A stretch of DNA of 64,000 bases, taken from positions 20,146,285 to 20,210,284 of the forward strand of contig NC_052475.1 of NCBI RefSeq assembly GCF_009730915.1. Reading direction: 5' to 3'. The position numbers and the translations under genes were made by a program. This stretch comes from Dioscorea cayenensis subsp. rotundata (lineage: Eukaryota; Streptophyta; Magnoliopsida; Dioscoreales; Dioscoreaceae). Below are positions 36,172-47,710 of this stretch, piece by piece (position 1 is the stretch's first letter; every line of letters begins with the position of its first letter). A model generated the notes under the pieces. That model saw only the letters and a program-made list of their open reading frames with translations. It was not told the origin of the DNA and did no database searches.

Positions 36172-36738
36172 TCACGTGCAAGAACCAGCAACTGCAGTCA
36201 TGGCAACCACGGCGAGCTTCTGCAAGTTAAGCCTGACGACGGTGTCGGCGAACATCTTGGTGTCCTCCTCCGTGTTCCCTTCCGGCACATCAACAACATA
36301 AGATTCAATAACAACAGTAAAACAAGAACCATTATCATCTTCAAACTCATGAGCTGAAGTCACCGAGCGATAATTCTTAAGCCTATGTTCACCACCAGTG
36401 ACTCTAAAACTCATGACGTGATTTTCATCATCAAGAATCTCAAGACGTTCAGTGCTTGTGGAAGCAGGGAGGCCGGAGATGACAGAGACTTCACGAACAC
36501 TGCCGACGGTGGAGCCGTCACCGTGGATGAGGTTGCAGCTCTTGATGAAGTGTTTATAGCGTTGTGGGTTGTGGAAGGCACGGAGAATGGGCCAGACGTT
36601 GTGGAGAGGTGCGTTTATGCGTTGCTTTATTAGGGATGTGCAGGTGCCTGGTGTTTCTGGGAATTGGTGGTGCATTTGGATCACTGGATCAAGCTTCATG
36701 TGCTCTTCTGATACTATTTGTGAATCCATGGCTTCCAT
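36172..36738 (-). CDS. PYL: PYR/PYL/RCAR abscisic acid receptor
   Basis: A single-exon gene of 188 residues. These START-fold receptors bind abscisic acid and then inhibit clade A PP2C phosphatases in nucleus and cytosol, releasing SnRK2 kinases. Family marks: [12 protein letters not shown] (residues 58-68), with Lys62 at the position that contacts the hormone carboxylate; gate loop SGLPA (88-92); latch HRL (118-120); [15 protein letters not shown] (97-111); and Glu145 in the [12 protein letters not shown] strand. The intronless structure, the roughly 30-residue N-terminal extension and the Cys before SLIKQRI fit the monomeric PYL4-6 subfamily. Residues 53-56 read RAFH where many relatives have RRFD. 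The start at 36738 is preferred; an in-frame Met4 is the alternative. (GT)n and (TA)n repeats lie just upstream. Intact and probably functional. Confidence 0.95.
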   Translation of the reverse strand: MEAMDSQIVSEEHMKLDPVIQMHHQFPETPGTCTSLIKQRINAPLHNVWPILRAFHNPQRYKHFIKSCNLIHGDGSTVGSVREVSVISGLPASTSTERLEILDDENHVMSFRVTGGEHRLKNYRSVTSAHEFEDDNGSCFTVVIESYVVDVPEGNTEEDTKMFADTVVRLNLQKLAVVAMTAVAGSCT

Positions 36739-36765
36739 GATGATGATGGACTGATTGGTTTCTTT

Positions 36766-36803
<38 letters not shown>

Positions 36804-37645
36804 ATATATATATATATATATATGAACATTATTAGAGGAGGAGAAAGAAGAGGATGGGGTTAATTAAAAGAGGGGAGGTGATGGTGGTGCAACTTGTGGT
36901 TTTTGTGGTTCAATGGAGTGGGAGAGTTGCTTGTTTTGTCTTTTCCTTTATATAAAAAAATATATAAGGATTTATTTAGTCTAGGGAATATATATATATA
37001 TATATATATATATGAACAATAACATTGTTAACAATGTTATGTGTAATAAGGGCAAATATATATGAGTTGTGTGTGTAATTTTTTGACAGGTTGGTGAGTT
37101 TTGTTGTTTATCTTTGAAAAGGGAGGCAAGACTAATGTTTGGCGATCGGAAGAAAGCAATAAAATTGTGTATTTAAATATGATCAAGAAGATAAAAATTT
37201 ATAATATCGACCCATCAATCACATCTGCACTTTATCTACGCGTATTAGAAGTCTTGAATTAAAAATAATAATAATATACAATTCAATATGTTGTGCAGTC
37301 TACACTCATTCAGATGGTTGCTTCTTCTTGTTACTCATGTTTTTGCACTCTTGATGACTTCCCTGACTGCGTTAACATCACACTATGTTATTTTCTTGAA
37401 CAAGACTGTTATATCAACAACAACAACAACAACAACAATAATAAGCAAACACCAGACTTATCTAAAAATTTAAAGCTCCAAGTCTAACCGCTGTCTGAAA
37501 TCCAACAGGATTCAAGTATACAAAATAGAGTAATTAAGTTAAAAACTTGCCCTTCTTGACATGTAAAACATCACTGCTTTATCGAGTGCATGATCAAAAC
37601 CCTAGTCGACAAAATTAGCACATGTTCATAAGACAGACGGTTCTT
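36739..37645. promoter_or_regulatory. Upstream region of the PYL gene
   Basis: It starts with the PYL leader and promoter region: (GT)n at 36771-36800, (TA)n at 36801-36824 and a second (TA)n at 36991-37012. A pair TAACATTGTTA/TAACAATGTTA occurs near 37020-37040. Further right it holds an (AAC)n run near 37420 and the 3' UTR of the minus-strand RGGA-like gene. No other gene seen. Confidence 0.45.
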
Positions 37646-40600
37646 CTACTTCACACTAAGTGTCGGAAACTGAGTCGAATCTTTGATTGCAAGAGCAGCT
37701 CGAGTGCCTGCATAGGCACCATCAGAACCACCTTTGAATGGCCCCTGATCAGCTAGCTAGCGTGGCCTCTGCCCCGACCACAGCCTCCGGATCTGGAAGA
37801 CCTCAGTGGCTCATCAGTTGGTATAACAAACCCATTGTTTGTTCCCGCCTAATGAACAATGTAGAAATACCTCAACACAGAAACTGGGAAGAAAAACATA
37901 GATGGAATTGTAAGTAATTAATTCATCAGGTTTTGGACATCATACCTTCTTGATCCTTTCTTCTCTATAGGAGTTTTCTTTTCCTTTTTCAGCATCCTTG
38001 TTAGTTCCCTATCAAGATAGGTTTGCCACATGTTGTTTAGGAGAAACTTGGCAGCATTCCATATGAGTATATGAGACAAAACTTACCAATTGAATAAAGA
38101 TATCATCTCCTTTCTTAATTGAAAGCTGCTTCATAGATTCAAAATCCTTGTCGAAATCAACCTTCCGCTCTTCAGGCTTCATGGCAAGTAGAACTTTTCG
38201 TTTCTCCTCCCTTATTTTCTCAAATTCTTCTAGAGTCATCTCCTATACAAACCAATTCATAAAGAATAAGAAAAATGAGAGAAAGAATTGATTCTAAATT
38301 AGAAAAAATGAATGAAATTAATGGGGAAAGCAATCCCTATGGGGATGTTCCTGCAAACAGATGAAAAGAAAATATTGTCGTGGTTCAGTTTCAGTCTCAC
38401 AAGGAAATGAAGTCACAAAGATGGGTGAGATATCTGATGTGCAAACCATTAAAAAAATTGAAGTAAACAAAGAAAAACAAAAACAGAGCATTACAAGCAA
38501 ATTAGCAATGTGGTTATAAAGCAGCATAGGAACTAAAATGAAGGCATGGTCGAAGGGGTTTAAACCTTTAGAAAAAGATCAAAATGAAGAAAAATAGTAT
38601 GCACACTGAAGCAATAAGGGTTAGAAATTATGCAGCGCAGCAAAAAAATAACAACAAAACATAAAAATGTCAGGATAGAAGCAACAAATACCAAAACTCA
38701 AAGGATGTATGGCAGAATTGGTGCATGATATATTAACATGCCAAAACCTTGATAATGCCACCTGAAACTATATGTAGGCCAGGTGAAATGGAGGTCTTGC
38801 ATATACTAAATTGGTTTTAACCCTTTGGATTAGCCATGAAAAACTGGGGGATCTACTGGTCTCAAATGGATTACAAAACTATCCAAACCATGCTTAATGC
38901 TGGTTGTATACGAAAAATAAGATATGGACTTAGTGCTTTAATATATGCCTGCAATGGCACGAAGTGATATAAACAAGAAATAGAAAAAGTCACATGATTC
39001 TCTCAAAGACAATATGGAAAAAGCCTCAACATGACTTCTACACTCAAGAGTCAATTTTTGAAGGCATCATTGCAATGGGCATAACAAAGTTGTAGTGCCA
39101 ATAGAGAAAACAGATCCAAGGATTTATTATACAGATTAATTCAGTTGATAAATATATTAAATACACTATAGTACATTTAAATCATGTGGTCACCAAAGTT
39201 AACAATGTTTCACTCGATTGTTCTAGTACTACTGGAACAACTTCATTGGCCCAAAGCCTAACTTTTGAAACTAACAAGATTTATCTAACTCTAGATGACC
39301 CAATTTGGATTATAGACAATTAACACTGCAGTAAATACATATTTCCCAAGGACAACATTTACAATTATACAGATATGCAAATTGTGCAATTCCTAGCTCA
39401 TGATGACACTAAATCCTTTGCTGATGGATAGGTCAAACATTACTGCATAAGCGGCTGAAAGATTTAAATTCCTATTATAATTTCACAAGACAAGCGGATA
39501 AAGCAAAGACAAATATCCAACCAATGAAGTTCACAAATGACTTACTCACGTAAAGTTAGAATCATTGGATGAGAAAAGCAAAATGCATACACATAAAAAA
39601 AATGTCAAAACAACGCAAACAATATTCATAAACAAACCAAAGAAAGCGAAGAACACTCTATCCATAGCAGTACAGATAACATTATCCGACATAAGGTTCA
39701 AATTACGCAGCACAAATACTTGCCAATGGTAATATAAACATCCCTTAGTAAACTTAATGTTTGCCACAGAAATCCACAAACCATCCTTAAAGCATCATGC
39801 AGGGAATAAAAAAAAAGGTCACCAAAGGAAGAATCATCACCTTGTTCTCCTCTCCCTTTTGATCCACCTCATTTGCAGCCCCTTCCTTATTTTCCTTATT
39901 GGCATCCAAAGATTGTTCACCATCTTGCTCAAGCTGCTTCGCAGAGCTAACAAAGTTCCCTTCATTTGCATTTCCCTCAGTCCCCCTATTTAATCAAACA
40001 GTAAGCCAAATTTCACACAAAAACAGTGACATTTAAAGAGAAACCGCTAGAACAAAAAATCAATACTAACTGTGCAATCACATCATCAGTAGGAGTTCCC
40101 CAGTTCCCACGCCCAGCCCTTTCCCTCTTCATCTCATTGCCTCGTCCAGTCCCACTCCGACGCTCATACAATCTCCTGACCGGCCGTTCATAATCTCCCC
40201 CTACCTCTCCATTCACAAGCCCACCACGTCGTATACCATGAAACGGATGCCGTGGCCCTCCATCGCCACTACCACCACGACGTTCCCTATCAAAAACCTT
40301 CTCAGCATCCCCATCATCACCACCGAACCCATTAACACTCCCATTCCCAAAATCTCGCCTTTGATCATTCCGGAAACCTCTACCACGCCCAGCACCACCT
40401 CGCGCTGACCCGCTGCTACTCTTCGCCTCCCTCACTGTAAATCCAATCAAAACATCAACAAAAACCAAAAATCAGACAACCATAGAAGCGACAAAACTCC
40501 ACTCACCGGCCTGCGCCGGAGGAACGGGCTTGGAAGGGATCTTGGCGGCAGCGGAAGAGCGAAGGAGGGCTTCTTGGAAGCAGCTTGATGCTGATGAACG

Positions 40601-40668
40601 ACGATCAAATGCGAAGGATCATCATTGTCGTCGCCACCGAGGATGTCGAAGGGGTTACTGCTTGCCAT
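37646..40668 (-). CDS. RGGA: HABP4/RGG-repeat RNA-binding protein (RGGA-like)
   Basis: Six exons on the minus strand: 40668-40507, 40434-40071, 39985-39841, 38242-38087, 38008-37946 and 37848-37646; expected length about 364 residues. It starts MASSNPFDILGGDDND, has RGG/RG-rich stretches (ARGGAGRGRGFR) and the YERRSGTGRGNEMKRE and GRGNWGT motifs. Exon 4 carries the HABP4 core MTLEEFEKIREEKRK with MKPEERK. The end, DSTQFPTLSVK, is typical of the family. Such proteins bind RNA and ribosomes; Arabidopsis RGGA is linked to salt and drought response. Splice sites are all GT-AG. Two single-base losses are needed to keep the frame: one in exon 1 near 40555 and one in exon 6 near 37755. As introns and conserved ends are intact, these look like consensus errors rather than true mutations. 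The TTG-started frame up to 40689 is not used; ATG 40668 is. Confidence 0.9.
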
Positions 40669-41156
40669 CTCAACAAAAACAGAGGCCAAAGCTTGGAAGA
40701 ATGGATCACAAGAAGAATGATTTCATCGAGATCTCCATGAAACTACGAGTCGGAGCTATGGTTTTGGGAGCCACCGGAGAAGACAACCGATGAGCGAGAG
40801 GGAGCTCAAGTGATCTTTTGGTCTGAGCCCCTCGAATTTACTAATTTATAGGATTTACATACTTTCAGAAACACCCCTGAATTTTACTCTAATTATAGTT
40901 ATTTTTTTAAGGAAATATTTAGGTAATTAAAATTTTTATGAAAAATAATTAATGGCCTATTAGGCTTGAATTTTTTTTAGCTATTATTAGCAAATAAAAT
41001 AAGTATTATTTTACTAGCGGTGATTGATCTAAATGTAGAGCCTTAAATCGTTTAGGTAAATAGTTTTAAATTTAATAATTTTTGTATATTTAAAGACTCT
41101 GCTATAAGAGACTTCATTTTAGTTTAAATGGCCGGTCCATCAAACTTTAATATAAA
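40669..41156. promoter_or_regulatory. Upstream region of the RGGA-like gene
   Basis: Contains the 5' leader and presumed promoter, then AT-rich sequence up to the Helitron-like terminus. No defined motif recognised. Confidence 0.4.
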
Positions 41157-41167
41157 CTAGTGTTATG

Positions 41168-41184
41168 CCCGTGCTATGCACGGG
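41168..41184 (-). other. Helitron terminal hairpin
   Basis: Seven perfect base pairs with a 3-nt loop, placed as expected upstream of the terminal CTAG. Confidence 0.7.
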
Positions 41185-41484
41185 AGAAATAAACGCAATT
41201 GTTGATGTTAATAACAATGTTTGCACCAATGACATAATTATTCTTGAAACTTAATTTATTCAAGCTTTGTAAAACAATAAACTTAATCTAAATTTTAAAA
41301 ATGTGTTTATTGGTTTTTCCAATATTGACCTGATTCTCCAATTCATTTTAAAAACCATTTTAAAGACCAAATTAAGAGTTTAAAAAAAAAAAAAAAAAAA
41401 TTCCCCCAATCTATTAACATAGTTCAAATATGGATTGAAATTGTTGTTTATATAGTAGAGTGAATAATGAATAATGAATATTTT

Positions 41485-43250
41485 ATATATATGTGAGTGT
41501 ATATATATACTAATATCTTATTATAGAATATCTAAATCAAATAAGACAAACAATTAGATTATATTACCTTGTTAGTATTTTTGGAGAATGTTTACAAATA
41601 GTTGATGCAATTGCTATTAGCAATGTATTATGATAATCCAATCATCTACTCAACAGAGTCCCAATTTCTCATCCTGCTTTGGTTTTATTTATTATTAAAG
41701 TTTCTTGTTTGTGTTTAATTAGTATTACGTTAATCAAAGTTTTGTCAATATCTGAAAATATCAATAATGCTTTTGAGTTACAAATATTTTTGAAATTATA
41801 ATTTGCTTTTAAAGTTTTGGTACAACATAAAGGATAGTTTGTGTTTGATTAGAATTAAGTAATATAAAGTTTTATCAATTACTTGAAATTATCAATAATT
41901 TTTTCAATTACAAATATTTTTGAAATTATAAATTTGGTTTCAAAGTTTAGTTTGATTTAAAAGATTATGAAAATATCATATCAATTTTTCATATATTGAA
42001 AATAATTTTACTATTCATCCACAAATTTACATATATATATATATATATATATTGATAGTTCTTAGCATAAATTATTCTTTAATTTTAATGTTTTTCAAAG
42101 TCAATTAACTAAATGAGAAGATTTTTTCACTTGGTCAAACTATGAACTCCTCTAATCTCAGAAGGGATATATATAGGGATGGGCATGGGCCTTGGGGTCC
42201 GCCCCATTTTGAGCGGGGAATCCCCGCGTGTATACAATATATGCACTACAACCCTTTAATAGTATATAATTAATTGAATTCCTATTTTAATTGATTCATT
42301 ATATGTAAGTATTGCATTAATTTTAAAATAATATAATAGTAGGCTTATTCAAGAAAAATAAACTTATTTGAAATATATATATATATATATATGAGTGTGT
42401 ACATATTGTAATATATTGTTCTAGATGATATAAGACAACCAATTAGAATATGTTACCTCAAGTATTTTTTTGGAGAATGCCCACAAATAGCTTATGCAAT
42501 TGCTATTAGCAATGTATTATGATAATCTAATCACTTACTCCAAAAGGCCCAAATGTCTCATCTTGCTTTTGTTTTTTTATTTATTATTAAAATTTTTTTA
42601 GTTTGTGTTTGATTAGGATTAGGTAAATCAAAGTTTTATCAATTTTTAAAACTATCAATAATATTTTTGTAATTATAATCTACTTTTAAATCAAAGTTTT
42701 GTCAATTTTAAAACTATGAATAATATTTTTGTAATTATAATTTACTTTTAAAGTTTTAGTACAACATTAAAAATATCTTGTGTTTGATTAATATTATGTA
42801 AATTAAAATTTTGTCAATTTCTGAAATTATCTATAATTATTTTTAATTATAAATACTTTTCAAATTTTAAATTTGGTTTTTAAAGTTTTAGTATGATTTC
42901 AAAGATTTTCAAAGTATTATATGAAATTTTCATATTTAAAAAAAATTACTTATTCATCCACAAATTTATATATTTATATTTATTGATATACATTGATAAT
43001 TCTTAACAAAAAAAGTATTCTTTTTGAAAGCCAATTAACTAATATAATAATGATAACATAAGATGTTTTTCTTTTAGTCAAATAATGAACCCTTCTAATC
43101 CCAAAATGCCTGTGTATATATATATATATATATGCAGTACAACCCTTCTAATAGTATATAATTAATTGAATCATATTTCAATGAATTTATTACATGTAAT
43201 TATTACATTAATTTTAAAATAATATAATCAGATATTCAAGAAAAATAAGC
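41485..43250. repeat. Diverged tandem duplication, about 0.9 kb per unit
   Basis: Unit 1 (about 41485-42377) and unit 2 (about 42378-43250) share an ordered series of blocks: GAGTGTRTA..., GCAATTGCTATTAGCAATG, TTTATTTATTATTAAA, CAATTAACTAA, and TAGTATATAATTAATTGAAT followed by TCAAGAAAAATAA. Unit 2 has an inner 64-bp duplication near 42624-42750. Unit 1 alone carries the GC-rich insertion at 42174-42229. No coding capacity. Confidence 0.75.
42174..42229. mobile_element. Fragment of a GC-rich hAT-like terminus
   Basis: It starts TAGGGATGGGCATGGGCC and contains GCGGGGAATCCCCGC, a palindrome also seen in spirit at the ends of the hAT element at 14892-15758. The matching unit of the tandem duplication lacks it, so it was inserted after the duplication. 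No right end is present. Confidence 0.45.
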
Positions 43251-43603
43251 TTTTTTTTCGGTTATCATATATGCTTACTAAGATTTTTCCTATTATACAT
43301 ATATTTTCAAACATTTAATATTTTATTTTATTCCTCAAAATGAATTAACTTAATCTTATTCCCTACAGATTCCAAGTCCAATATATATATTTTTTATTAT
43401 AATTAATTTTTTTTATAAAACTATTGGGATTTGATTTTTGTTTTCCAATAAAAAATTAAATATAAACAAACTTTAATTACCCTACTAAATAAAAAAAAGT
43501 AAATTATTAGTATAATAAATTCATAATCTATTTACACATTTTATGCTTAATGAAATCATTGACATGCATATAAATGGTACATGGTAATATTTATATTCAT
43601 AAC

Positions 43604-43932
43604 TGTTGTTGCCTGAATACAACAGTGAATATGTAGGGGACCTTGAAATTGTAGAGCTTCGAACTTGGAGGTCGAACAAAAGGAGTTAGAGTCTCTTTCT
43701 TCTTCAAATGCCTAGACCTGTAGCAGTGTGAGAAGTGTTCCCACAAACACTCCGATGGCTAAGTCAGTAGAAAATAAATTGTGATCTTCCTTTTATGTTT
43801 TCCCAAAAAAAAAGTCCCCTCTCTTGTTTAGTTACATAAACACTTCACGTGTTCGAGATCGTGGGTGAAAGGGAGATAGTGGGTGTGATGTGAAAAGTGG
43901 GGTACTACGTGGATTTGAATTAGTCCACATCA
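43604..43932 (-). repeat. 3' LTR of the Tat element
   Basis: 329 bp. It lacks a roughly 36-bp segment present in the 5' LTR (about 52754-52790) and has about a dozen further differences. Confidence 0.9.
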
Positions 43933-44640
43933 GTTGCTCCCCACTTCTATCTTTAGGTTAGAACCTTAAAGATAGAAGTAGGTCATTATCTGCTTCAAAC
44001 TCAATATTTGAATTTATCCACAAATAAGATACAACTAATTTAAATTTATTCATATCTAGAAAATATGGTTGGATAAAGCTCTAATATACTTGAATTTAAC
44101 TTTATCGTTGGATAAAGATTTATCTGTTGAGTTCAACTCAAATTTGAGCTCTCTATATAAGGAAGTCTCCACCCCACTTTTAGAATCGCACAGCTTCTAT
44201 TGGGTTAAAGACTTTTGGCATCGCAGCTGAGTTAAAATATTTTCCGGTCACTTTGCTTCTTTAGAGTTTGGAGGTATTATTATATTAATTAATTAATTAA
44301 ATTCACTTTCTCTCTTCGGTCGGCCGTATCCGAAAGGATATATTTATATATATTATTTTAATTAATTAATTAATTAAATTAATTAATTAATAATATGTTT
44401 GTATATATTATAATCCCTTTGTTCTGAAGATCTTCCATCATCTTCTTTTTTTCGGCCGGCAGTATATATATATATTATTTTAATTAATTAATTAATTAAC
44501 TAATTAATTAATTAATAATATATATATATATATATTAACATCACTTGCCATGGTTCTGGACTGAAACAAACTAATAGACATGTTACATCCTTTGGACCTC
44601 GGTCTTACTTTGTGATAGGCGCCTATCTTCCCTACCTCTG
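43933..44640 (-). other. Tat element 3' untranslated region
   Basis: After the purine tract this region carries two similar low-complexity blocks (about 44277-44400 and 44455-44545). Each is made of a CGGCCGG-type motif followed by TATATATATTATTTTAATTAATTAA repeats, so it is self-duplicated. No coding sequence. Confidence 0.6.
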
Positions 44641-46960
44641 AAGGTGATGTTCAAAGTTTCGAGAGCTACGTGATTCGATTCCTTCCGATTGAGAAATTAG
44701 TCTTCTTGGTGATCCTAGTTGGCCTTTTTGTTTCACCCATGGTATGTCCTTTGCTTTTCATACGGCGTTGCTTAATATGGGCATTAGCTTTCCTATGCCT
44801 TCCTTCATCATGGAATTCTTGAAGCTTAACAAGCTATCTCCTGCTCAGCTTCATCCAAATCCTTGGAGGTTTCTTATAGGATTTCATATCTTTTGCTTTA
44901 TAAGTGGGCTTAGGGTCTCAGTCGACCTTTTTCATCTCTTTTTTGAGCTTCAACCTTGTAAAGATAAGTCTGGTCGTCATGTCCTTCATGGGACTTCTTC
45001 TTTCCTTATTGATGATCTCCTTCCTATAAAGAATTAAGGCAGATGGGTCCTTGTTTACCCCCAAAGGTTCTTGAAAGGTCCTTACCAATGGTGTTGGAAC
45101 GGAAGGGGGTATCAAGAAAACCTTAAAGCCCACCTCGAGAGAATTTGCTCGCAGATTTATGTCATTGAGTGTTCACCCGCCATAATATCGAGTACCCTAT
45201 GACCCCTTCTAACTAGAAGGGCAGCGAGGGGTGGGCCGTTCTGCACCTTCTCCCTTCGTTGTCCTCTTATTCTTCTTCCTATCTTTCATCCTCTCATGCT
45301 GATGCTACAGGCAAAGAGAACAATTCGAGCTATAGTGATTTTTTTTTTTAGGAATATATTTGACTATGACCTTCAGCATATGCTTTTTATTTAATTTTTT
45401 TGTACTAGATATAGTATCCAAAAACTACGCATTTGTTGCTCTCCAAAGCGGTCACGAAAGCGTGCTCGAGACAATGAGACTTCGAAAACTTTCTCAACCT
45501 GGATCTTCTCAAGTTCTTACATTAGGTGCATCTCCTCCTCCAAAAAGATTGAAGTCTCCTACGTCCAAAGGTGCCAACCTTGTCGATTCTGAAGGTGTTA
45601 AGGCATCCTCCGAGGGTTCGACCCCTAATCTTGATGCTCCCAAGGTTTTGAACCTTGATGTTTTTAAGGGTTATAAGCTTGACACTTGCAAGGGCTCTAA
45701 TCCTCCAAATAAATCCAACAATGATGCTTCAAAGGGCTCCAACCCCTTCATCGTCATCTCAAACCTTGCGGTTTTCACGTTGTGAAAGAAGGGAACCGCA
45801 TTCGAGTCTCTTTTTAGGCTATCAATCTCACCTTTTCCACCAATAGAGACCACCTCGGGCAATTCATCGGTATATAAAGATCATCGTCGATCTTAGGAGT
45901 ACTCTAAAAGGGGAACCTTTTTATGTTTTTATCCGGGTTTAGTTGATACAAACAGATATTACTTGACTCGGGGTGGCTTCTAGATTGATGTATTCTTCTA
46001 TTCTTCCACGAGATGAGGAATCCTACTTTTTGCCCGATATCTTTGGAGAATATAGATGTTCTTTGAACGCCTTTTAGTTGAGGTATTTATCTCTTTTTGT
46101 TTCACCTTATCCTTACATATAATTTGATTTTTGGCGTCTTTTTCTTTATTGAGGATAGGGATCGGTCAACGTTCTTCTTTGGCATTTGGGTTAACGCAGA
46201 TCCATGAATCAACGCTTAGAAGATTCAAATATTCATCGAGAAGTTGCGCTTGACTATCGAGGACCTTCGAAAACACAACAAGGAGATTCCTGGCCACCTT
46301 CAAACTTCTGAAGCGGAACTTGCTAGTTTAAGAGGGTATGCATCCAAATGTTCCACATTGAATGATGAAAAGAAGAGACTCGGAGATAAGGTTTCATCTT
46401 TTATGTTCGATTATCACTCTCTTGAGAAAGATTTAGCTTCGAACGATAAGCTACTTCCGCATTGAAGGATGAGATATCTTCTCTTTGTCAGACGTTCGAT
46501 GCCGAGCGACAATCTATCCATGCTACTGCTGTCCGAGAATATCGTGAGTCTTTAAATTATTATCAAAGGATATGTGCGATCGGTGTTACCTTCACAGAAG
46601 ACTGGCTTTTTATCTTGCTCGAGAGCTTCTTGAGAAGGAACATGGTCGTGCTTATCCTGAGTTAGTCTTTTTCAAAGATTTGCTCCATTGTTGAGCCTTT
46701 ACCTTGGTGGAGTTTTGGTCCCACTAAGAAGGATGTTACTATCTTTTTAAACTCCGGCCTTTACAATGACTTAGATGATCTTATTGGCCCTTGGAAGTTT
46801 TTTTTGGGAAGAATGGTGTCTCCTCCGAAAGTCATGATGATGAGATCTCATCTTTGCAGGGTTTGGATGAGGAGCAAATTTTTGATGAGATGCTTTCCCC
46901 TGTATGTCATGAACCACATGTACATCCTGCTCCATAATAATATTTTATCTTTTGTAATGA
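44640..46960 (+). pseudogene. Antisense additional ORF (aORF) of the Tat element
   Basis: This lies on the strand opposite to gag-pol, between pol and the 3' LTR. Its frames include 44744-45037 (LNMGISFPMPSFIMEFLKLN, then LSPAQLHPNPWRFLIGF), a Ser/Lys-rich linker (45360-45785) and a heptad-rich region (46244-46665, EAELASLRGYASKCS, KKRLGDKVSSF, AVREYRESLNYYQRI). The N-terminal motif matches the 'FPLxPxxxxFLxxxxLxPxQLxPNxWR' pattern seen in the plant retrotransposon extra ORFs; the rest looks coiled-coil. Tat elements are known to carry such antisense ORFs of unknown function. Several frameshifts and stops separate the pieces, so it is not translatable as one protein here. Confidence 0.7.
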
Positions 46961-47139
46961 TTATTTATAGTTTCCTTATTTAGGGCTCAGTGATGATGTG
47001 TAAACTTTCAATAAAAGTGATTATTTATAGTTTTCTTTCGTAATATTTTGTTGTTACTTCAACTAACTCTTATATCGACATCATATGTGTGGAAAATATT
47101 TGTTAACGACCTCCTTTTGTAGGAACATGTTAACTTTTC

Positions 47140-47710
47140 TTGCTTATCTCTTCCCATATAAAAAGATCAGGGTTCTTAAGATGTGTACTTTCATTCCCTC
47201 GTAGAATGAAAGTTTTTTCCTTGCTTATCTCTTCCCATATAAAAGATCAGGTTCTTAAGATGTGTACTTTCATTCCCCGTAGAATGAAAGTTTTAAGGTC
47301 TCGAACCGTTCATCTCTTCCTTTATTGAAGATCGAGGTTCTTAAGATGTATACTTTCATTCCCCGGTAGAATGAAAGTTTAAGGTGTGAACCGTTCATCT
47401 CTTCCTTTATAGAAGATCAGGTTCTTAAGATATGTACTTCAATTCCCTCGTAGAATGAAAGTTTAAAAGTGCGAACCGCTCATATCTTCCTTTATAGAAG
47501 ACCGAGTTCTTAAGATGTGTACTTCCATTCCCTCGTAGAATTAAAGTTTAAAGGTCGCGAACTGTTCATCTCTTCCCTTATAGAAGATCAGGTTCTTAAG
47601 ATGTGTACTTTCATTCCCCGTAGAATGAAAGTTTAAGGTGCGAACTGTTCATCTCTTCTCTTTATAGAAGATCGAGGTTCTTCGAGGGGTGTACTTTCAT
47701 TGCTAGGGAT
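47140..47710. repeat. Tandem array of about 85-bp hairpin repeats
   Basis: About 6.5 copies of a unit of 80-86 bp: CATCTCTTCC...GAAGATCAGGTTCTTAAGAT, then ACTTTCATTC-CCCGTA-GAATGAAAGT. The latter is a perfect 10-bp stem with a 6-nt loop in several copies. The array sits between the antisense ORF and the end of pol in the Tat element. Confidence 0.9.

Larger units (their letters stand above)
41157..43603 (-). mobile_element. Helitron-like 3' end and body (minus strand)
   Basis: Read on the minus strand, the element ends with a perfect hairpin, CCCGTGC-ATA-GCACGGG (41184-41168), a seven-base spacer and CTAG (41160-41157), followed by T. This is the standard plant Helitron 3' end. The body extends to the right. 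It contains the 0.9-kb tandem duplication and is cut at 43603 by the Tat element, probably continuing after 52895. The 5' end was not identified. Confidence 0.65.

Noticed and set aside
36027..36357. Plus-strand frames over the PYL gene
   Set aside because: Shadows of the receptor coding strand and of the (CA)n repeat.
44680..44700. GATTCGATTCC as a tRNA B-box-like sequence
   Set aside because: No A box or cloverleaf around it; it lies in the antisense ORF region of the Tat element.
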